The notes under the pieces were generated by a model. That model searched no databases and was not told the origin of the DNA. It saw only the letters and a list, made by a program, of their open reading frames with translations. From positions 1 through 9,449 of the forward strand of contig VSNE01000446.1 in NCBI GenBank assembly GCA_009774155.1: DNA of 9,449 bases, given 5' to 3'. The stretch comes from Lachnospiraceae bacterium (GTDB lineage: Bacteria > Bacillota > Clostridia > Lachnospirales > Lachnospiraceae). This document shows positions 6,134 to 9,449 of the stretch, piece after piece. The translations under genes were made by a program, and so were the position numbers. Numbering within the stretch: the first letter of the stretch is position 1; each line of letters begins with the position of its first letter.

Positions 6134-6730
6134 ATGAGAAAGAGATTTTTTGATTTACAGCTTTTCACTGACGGCGGTGAAAGCGGCGCTGGTGCTGCGG
6201 GTGCTGGTGCAGGAACAGCCGGGAATGGCAACGGTAGCCAAAACAATGCCGGGGGTGCAACTTACAGTTATGAACAGGCCGAACAGATCGCACAGGCACG
6301 GGCTGACCGGGCAGAAAAGGCGGCGCTGGCCGATTTCTTCAAGCGTCAGGGAATGAGCGAGGATGAAGTTACTGCTGCCCTTGCTGATTTCAAGGCAAAA
6401 AAGGCTGCACAGCAGCCCAATGTCACCGCCGTGGAAAAAGAACGGGATGCGGCGCTGGCACAGGTGGAAGAAATGAAGAACACCAACTACCTGCGTGACA
6501 AAGGCGTGAAGCCTGACGATCTGGACTATGTGCTTTTCAAAGTCAGCAAACAGGTGGATGACAAGACCGACTTCAAGAAAGCGGCTGACGCTTTCCTGAA
6601 AGAGAATCCCCGCTTTACGGGACAGGGGATGAAGGTTGTTTCCACCGGCAAGCCTGACGGCGGTTCCGGCACAGGCCAGACAGTCAATGATTCAATCAAC
6701 GCTTCCATCCGTTCAGCGTTTGGAAGATAA
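6134..6730 (+). CDS. Capsid scaffolding protein (DUF4355/gp20-like)
   Basis: The protein has 198 residues. Scaffolds guide capsid subunits into a procapsid and then leave. The N-terminus MRKRFFDLQLFT resembles the Prp-cleaved leader of L27 and of phage 80alpha scaffold and capsid proteins; removal after Thr12 would leave a Gly/Ala-rich, Asn-containing flexible stretch (residues about 13-43). Residues about 44-115 are Ala/Glu/Lys-rich helix, likely coiled coil (YEQAEQIAQARADRAEKAAL, then VEKERDAALAQVEEMK). A helical domain follows (NYLRDKGVKPDDLDYVLFK), and the C-terminus TVNDSINASIRSAFGR is typical of scaffold proteins, where it binds the coat protein. The gene directly precedes the major capsid gene, with an 18-bp gap. 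Earlier starts at 6050 or 6080 would bury the leader inside the protein and are less likely. Confidence 0.88.
   Translation: MRKRFFDLQLFTDGGESGAGAAGAGAGTAGNGNGSQNNAGGATYSYEQAEQIAQARADRAEKAALADFFKRQGMSEDEVTAALADFKAKKAAQQPNVTAVEKERDAALAQVEEMKNTNYLRDKGVKPDDLDYVLFKVSKQVDDKTDFKKAADAFLKENPRFTGQGMKVVSTGKPDGGSGTGQTVNDSINASIRSAFGR
6146..6169 (+). other. Putative Prp cleavage motif in scaffold leader (FFDLQLFT)
   Basis: These codons encode FFDLQLFT, residues 5-12 of the scaffold protein. They match the LxLQxF(A) core that Prp recognises in L27 leaders, with Thr where L27 has Ala. By analogy the cut would fall after Thr12. Confidence 0.6.
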
Positions 6731-6748
6731 AGAAGGGAGAACAGGAAC

Positions 6749-7921
6749 ATGAACAGAAACAAGAAACTTTTTAATTTACAGCTGTTTACCGGTGGTACTG
6801 CTATCACCAGAAGCAACGCAGAAGCATTGATCCCGGTACAGGAAAGCCACGACATCATTCAGGGCGTGGTTGAACAGTCCACTGTGTTACAGCGTGGCCG
6901 TAGGCTGCCAAACATGACGGCGGCGCAGTATAAAATGCCCGTGCTTGACCTGCTTCCGGTGGCGTACTTTGTCAACGGTGAGGGCGGATCCGCAAAGAAG
7001 AAGCTGACAACGATGGCATGGGATAAAAAAGTGATCTATGCAGAAGAAATTGCGGTCATTGTACCGATTTCCGAAGCTGTCCTTGACGATGCTGACTATG
7101 ATATTTGGGGAGAAGTACGGCCCCGCCTGATCGAAGCGTTCGGCCAGAAGATTGACGGTGCTATTCTGTTCGGTCAGGATAAACCGCAGACATGGCGGGA
7201 TGACGTTGTGACCACGGCCACAAGCGCCGGGGCTGTTGTGACGCTGGGATCCGATCTGTATGATTCTATTTTGGGTGAAGGTGGCGTGATCGCAAAGGTT
7301 GAGGAAAGCAGCTATTTTGTGAACGGCCACATGGCTGACATTACCATGCGGGCAAAGCTGCGGGGCCTGAAAGACACCACGGGACAGCCCGTGTTCAAGT
7401 CTGATATGCAGACCGGCACGACCTACACACTGGACGGTTCCCCGATGAACTTCCCCCGCAACGGAGCCTTTGACAGAAGCAAGGCCCTGATGATTTCCGG
7501 GGACTTTTCGCAGCTGGCATATAGCATCCGTCAGGACATTACTTTCAAGATTTTTGATCAGGGTGTAATTCAGGATCCTGCTACAGGTGAAATCCTGTAT
7601 AACCTGATGCAGAATGACATGGTGGCGCTGCGGGCCGTCATGCGTTTGGGCTGGGAAATCCCGAACCCCATCAATGCTATGGTTCCCGATAAGACAAAGC
7701 GCTGCCCGTTCGCTATCCTGACAAGCGCTGCATCCGGCGCTTCCGTTGCAGCATATTCAGCGGATGACGGACAGGGCGATGGGCCTTATACAGAAGCGCA
7801 GCTTACAGCCATGACCATTGACCAGATCAAGGCGCTGGCGGTTTCAAAAGGCTATGTGATCACCAAAACGGTGAAAGCTGAAATTATTGCGGAGTTTTTG
7901 GAGCAGCAGAACGAAGCATAA
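6749..7921 (+). CDS. Major capsid protein, HK97 fold, with C-terminal HeH/LEM-like module
   Basis: The protein has 390 residues, with AGAAGGGAGA at 6730-6739 as ribosome site. It forms the icosahedral shell. The leader MNRNKKLFNLQLFT (residues 1-14) looks like a Prp substrate. The mature part follows the HK97-like Phage_capsid pattern: an N-arm, then 'NMTAAQYKMPVLDLLPVAYF' (about 54-73), 'MAWDKKVIYAEEIAVIVPIS' (the E-loop/P-domain region, about 89-108), the long helix 'DIWGEVRPRLIEAFGQKIDG', and the A-domain end 'QNDMVALRAVMRLGWEIPNP'. The core ends near residue 325. A Gly/Ala/Ser/Asp-rich linker (about 326-346) and a 40-residue helical module, YTEAQLTAMTIDQIKALA onward (347-386), follow and resemble HeH/LEM domains. 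There is no HK97-type protease domain in the gene and no scaffold fusion. Confidence 0.93.
   Translation: MNRNKKLFNLQLFTGGTAITRSNAEALIPVQESHDIIQGVVEQSTVLQRGRRLPNMTAAQYKMPVLDLLPVAYFVNGEGGSAKKKLTTMAWDKKVIYAEEIAVIVPISEAVLDDADYDIWGEVRPRLIEAFGQKIDGAILFGQDKPQTWRDDVVTTATSAGAVVTLGSDLYDSILGEGGVIAKVEESSYFVNGHMADITMRAKLRGLKDTTGQPVFKSDMQTGTTYTLDGSPMNFPRNGAFDRSKALMISGDFSQLAYSIRQDITFKIFDQGVIQDPATGEILYNLMQNDMVALRAVMRLGWEIPNPINAMVPDKTKRCPFAILTSAASGASVAAYSADDGQGDGPYTEAQLTAMTIDQIKALAVSKGYVITKTVKAEIIAEFLEQQNEA
6767..6790 (+). other. Putative Prp cleavage motif in capsid leader (LFNLQLFT)
   Basis: Residues 7-14 of the major capsid protein, LFNLQLFT, differ from the scaffold motif FFDLQLFT at only two positions. 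The TTA-CAG-CT codons are shared at the DNA level. Predicted cleavage is after Thr14, by analogy with removal of the capsid leader in phage 80alpha. Confidence 0.62.
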
Positions 7922-7930
7922 GGGGGGGGG
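7922..7930 (+). promoter_or_regulatory. G9 homopolymer as ribosome site of connector gene
   Basis: Nine G residues directly follow the capsid stop codon and end seven bases before ATG 7938. They act as an unusually long Shine-Dalgarno-like run. Such a tract can slip, but since it lies between genes a length change would alter only spacing and initiation strength. Confidence 0.5.
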
Positions 7931-7937
7931 ATCGGAA

Positions 7938-8357
7938 ATGTACGTTGATTTTGAATATTATTCCAGCGTGTTCAGTGGTTCAGTCCTGTCAGAAGGGGCT
8001 TTCCAGAAAGCTGAACAGGAAGCTGAAACGTACATCCGGTATCTGACATACCTGAACGGTGATATTTTCGCAGATACGGCACAGGCTGACGCTATAAAGG
8101 GCGCTGTCTGTGCTGCTGCGGATGCCTATCATATGGCTGTCAGGGAAACAGCGGAAGGTGGAAATGTCAAGTCTGAAAGCAAAGACGGCCTTTCAGTGTC
8201 GTTTGTTGTGGCCCGTAAAGACGGGGAAACAGCGGATGACTATGTAAAACGCTGTATGTATCAGGTGATCCGGATCCGGCTGCTTCCTACTGGCTGGCTT
8301 TCACGGAAAGCGGGGTGTAAACATGATCACAAATGTGGATGCTGTGACTGTCTTTAA
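7938..8357 (+). CDS. Head-tail connector/adaptor protein (gp6/gp15-like)
   Basis: The protein has 139 residues from ATG 7938; an ATG at 7887 in the same frame lies inside the capsid gene and is rejected. Connector proteins form a ring below the portal. The sequence is helical, with 'LSEGAFQKAEQEAETYIRYL' near the N-terminus, a middle helix 'AIKGAVCAAADAYHMAV', then 'KSESKDGLSVSF' and the C-terminal 'RLLPTGWLSR', which is the usual end of these proteins (LPTGLLYRG-like). An odd tail, CKHDHKCGCCDCL, follows. It is read from DNA that encodes the start of the next gene in another frame, so the two overlap by 35 bp. One extra G in the run at 8312-8315 would end the protein at KAGV, the more usual form. 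Role is by family pattern and position. Confidence 0.82.
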   Translation: MYVDFEYYSSVFSGSVLSEGAFQKAEQEAETYIRYLTYLNGDIFADTAQADAIKGAVCAAADAYHMAVRETAEGGNVKSESKDGLSVSFVVARKDGETADDYVKRCMYQVIRIRLLPTGWLSRKAGCKHDHKCGCCDCL

Positions 8358-8772
8358 TGGCAGGACGGATAAAGCAACACGAAGAAAAATCTATATCCCC
8401 ACGGTGATCAGGGGCGTTTCCTATGTCGAAGGGAAAGGATCCAAAGTAGCCGACAATGGGGTGTGGAGTGACGATGTTCAGTATAAAATCAGGGTTCCCC
8501 TGATCGCCGTGGTTCAGGATAACCGGGAATATATGCGGGATCTGAACTATGCAAAGCTGGACAATGAAGAAGCAGCAAAATACTGGACAATACAGAAGGG
8601 GGATCTGGTTGTCCGGGGTGAATATGCCGGTGACAATCCCCTGCTGGGTGAGGATGAAATATCTGCATACGCAAAGGAACAGGGGCTTGACCTGATCCGT
8701 GTCACGGAATACGCCGATGACACGTCAGGGGGCAGCCTGTACACAAGACACTGGCGGATCGGGGGTAAATAA
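8323..8772 (+). CDS. Putative head-closure/stopper protein, DUF6751-like
   Basis: The protein has 149 residues with ribosome site GCGGGG at 8310-8315. It starts MITNVDAVTVFNGRTDKATR, then has IYIPTVIRGVSYVEGKG, a beta-rich middle (KIRVPLIAVV), WTIQKGDLVVRGEY (about 88-101), and a C-terminal TEYADDTSGG...HWRIGGK. This order, with a small beta-barrel and a 'kGD-v--G' strand, is what I associate with DUF6751 proteins in the slot after the connector, where SPP1 has its stopper gp16. Such proteins close the head under the connector after packaging. No enzyme motif is present. The stop overlaps the next start (TAATG). The position-based role is fairly safe; the family name is from memory of the pattern. 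Confidence 0.7.
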   Translation: MITNVDAVTVFNGRTDKATRRKIYIPTVIRGVSYVEGKGSKVADNGVWSDDVQYKIRVPLIAVVQDNREYMRDLNYAKLDNEEAAKYWTIQKGDLVVRGEYAGDNPLLGEDEISAYAKEQGLDLIRVTEYADDTSGGSLYTRHWRIGGK

Positions 8773-9149
8773 TGGATATACACAACATTGTCACACCGGT
8801 GAACCGGGTGATCAATTTCGTGGGCGGCAGCGTCAAATTATGCTGGTCAAGTACGTTTGGACGGAACCGCAGCGCCATGTTCAGCAGAAAGCAGAAAATT
8901 GTTGACAGTGAAGTGCTGCGGTACTGTGCGCCGCTGATCCCCTTCCGTACTGGAACATTGACACGTTCCGGGACAATCGGAACCGTGATCGGCAGCGGAA
9001 ATGTTCAGTATGCGACACCATACGCACGTTTTCAGTATTACCAAACGGCACAGTCACGGTCTTATGATTCACGCCGGGGCGCTAAATGGTTTGAACGCAT
9101 GAAAACAGCGCACAAAGCAGACATTCAGAGGGCTGCGGAAAGGGGGTAA
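8772..9149 (+). CDS. Minor capsid protein 2 family (HK97 gp10-like head-tail joining)
   Basis: The protein has 125 residues, and its ATG overlaps the preceding stop by one base. The features are those of the Minor_capsid_2 family: a short N-terminal strand, an 'F-x(n)-DSEVLRYCAPLIPFRTGTLT' segment (about 46-65), 'GTVIGSGNVQYATPYARFQYY' (about 70-90), and the closing helix 'AKWFERMKTAHKADIQRAA'. The 'P-x-x-TGxL-x-S' and 'YARFQYY' blocks are the strongest marks. Such proteins lie between the head-closure and tail-terminator genes and are thought to take part in head-tail joining; the exact structural place is less well known than for the connector. There are no membrane segments and no signs of damage. 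Confidence 0.85.
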   Translation: MDIHNIVTPVNRVINFVGGSVKLCWSSTFGRNRSAMFSRKQKIVDSEVLRYCAPLIPFRTGTLTRSGTIGTVIGSGNVQYATPYARFQYYQTAQSRSYDSRRGAKWFERMKTAHKADIQRAAERG

Positions 9150-9153
9150 AAGT

Positions 9154-9449
9154 TTGGTCAAGTCAATCATTGAAGGGCTGACAGATTATTGTTTACAGTG
9201 TCCCCTTCTGAAAGACGGAGTTTTCCGGGTGGATGCGCTGGGAAGTGATCCCGTGGAATATGCGCTTGAAACGGGGATGACTTCCCCGGTTGTACGAACT
9301 TATATCGATGGTTCCAGTATCAGACAGTACCAGTTCAATTTCAACAGCCGGGAAGCCTATTCAATGGATCGGATTCTGGCAATACAGAATGAAAGTTTTT
9401 ATGAAGATTTCTGCAACTGGGTGGAAGAACAAAGCATGATCGGGAACAT
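9154..9449 (+). CDS. Minor capsid protein 3/tail-terminator-like, 5' part only
   Basis: At least 98 codons are open to the window edge. No ATG is available near the start; the TTG at 9154, seven bases after AAGGGGG (9140-9146), is the best start. The peptide begins (M)VKSIIEGLTDYCLQCPLL, followed by 'VDALGSDPVEYALE', 'VVRTYIDGSSIRQYQFNFNS', and 'FYEDFCNWVEEQSMIGN'. The 'YIDGS...F-F-SRE-Y' and 'FYEDF--W-EEQ' blocks match the Minor_capsid_3 family, whose place corresponds to gp17/tail-terminator proteins that cap the tail tube before it joins the head. It follows the preceding gene after only four bases. The C-terminus and the major tail protein gene should lie downstream of the window. Confidence 0.78.
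   Translation, partial: MVKSIIEGLTDYCLQCPLLKDGVFRVDALGSDPVEYALETGMTSPVVRTYIDGSSIRQYQFNFNSREAYSMDRILAIQNESFYEDFCNWVEEQSMIGN

Noticed and set aside
8316..8354. Cys/His-rich connector tail as a true zinc-binding domain
   Set aside because: All of it comes from an out-of-frame reading of the next gene's start, and a single base explains it. It is kept as a frameshift observation instead.
1..9449. CRISPR array, tRNA, IS element, integrase or toxin gene
   Set aside because: None of the repeats has CRISPR spacing, I saw no tRNA-like fold, and all sizeable genes belong to phage head assembly or its control.

Overview
The window is the head-morphogenesis (late) module of a tailed, siphovirus-like phage or prophage. 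Every gene reads on the + strand, packed with short gaps or overlaps. The likely host is a Gram-positive Bacillota, probably a gut Clostridia such as Lachnospiraceae or Ruminococcaceae. The reasons are strong AGGAGG/AGGGGG ribosome sites, a DUF1492/ArpU-type regulator, an SPP1-like gene order and a Prp-type protease whose known substrates carry Firmicute L27-style leaders. Host placement is inference. No integrase, attachment site, tRNA, IS or CRISPR is visible, so the sequence cannot tell prophage from free phage.

Layout. 1-124: end of an upstream region with tandem AGCGTGTCA repeats and a GGTCACG/CGTGACC inverted repeat. 125-592: late-gene regulator (DUF1492/ArpU-like, sigma-region-4-like helix-turn-helix). 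593-730: control region with direct repeats, a promoter candidate and a strong intrinsic terminator, all upstream of the packaging genes. 731-2960: small and large terminase subunits. 2978-4420: SPP1 gp6-like portal. 4417-5583: MuF/minor capsid protein 2. 5570-5761: small unknown gene. 5758-6042: Prp-like cysteine protease (DUF464). 6055-6078: GAAA-capped hairpin with a U tract. 6134-6730: scaffold (DUF4355/gp20-like). 6749-7921: HK97-fold major capsid protein with an extra C-terminal HeH/LEM-like module. 7938-9449: head-completion genes (connector, DUF6751-like putative stopper, minor capsid 2 family, and the start of a minor capsid 3/tail-terminator-like gene cut by the window edge).

How it works together. 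The regulator probably switches on the terminase-to-capsid operon. TerS and TerL package DNA through the portal. Scaffold and capsid protein assemble the procapsid, and the connector, stopper and terminator proteins close the head and join the tail. The main point of interest is the protease step. The slot where HK97-like phages usually carry a prohead protease holds a Prp homologue with intact His16/Cys28. Both the scaffold and the major capsid protein begin with nearly the same leader core (FDLQLFT and FNLQLFT), which matches the LxLQxF(A) motif that bacterial Prp removes from ribosomal protein L27. This suggests that the phage carries its own copy of a ribosome-maturation protease and uses it to mature its capsid and scaffold.
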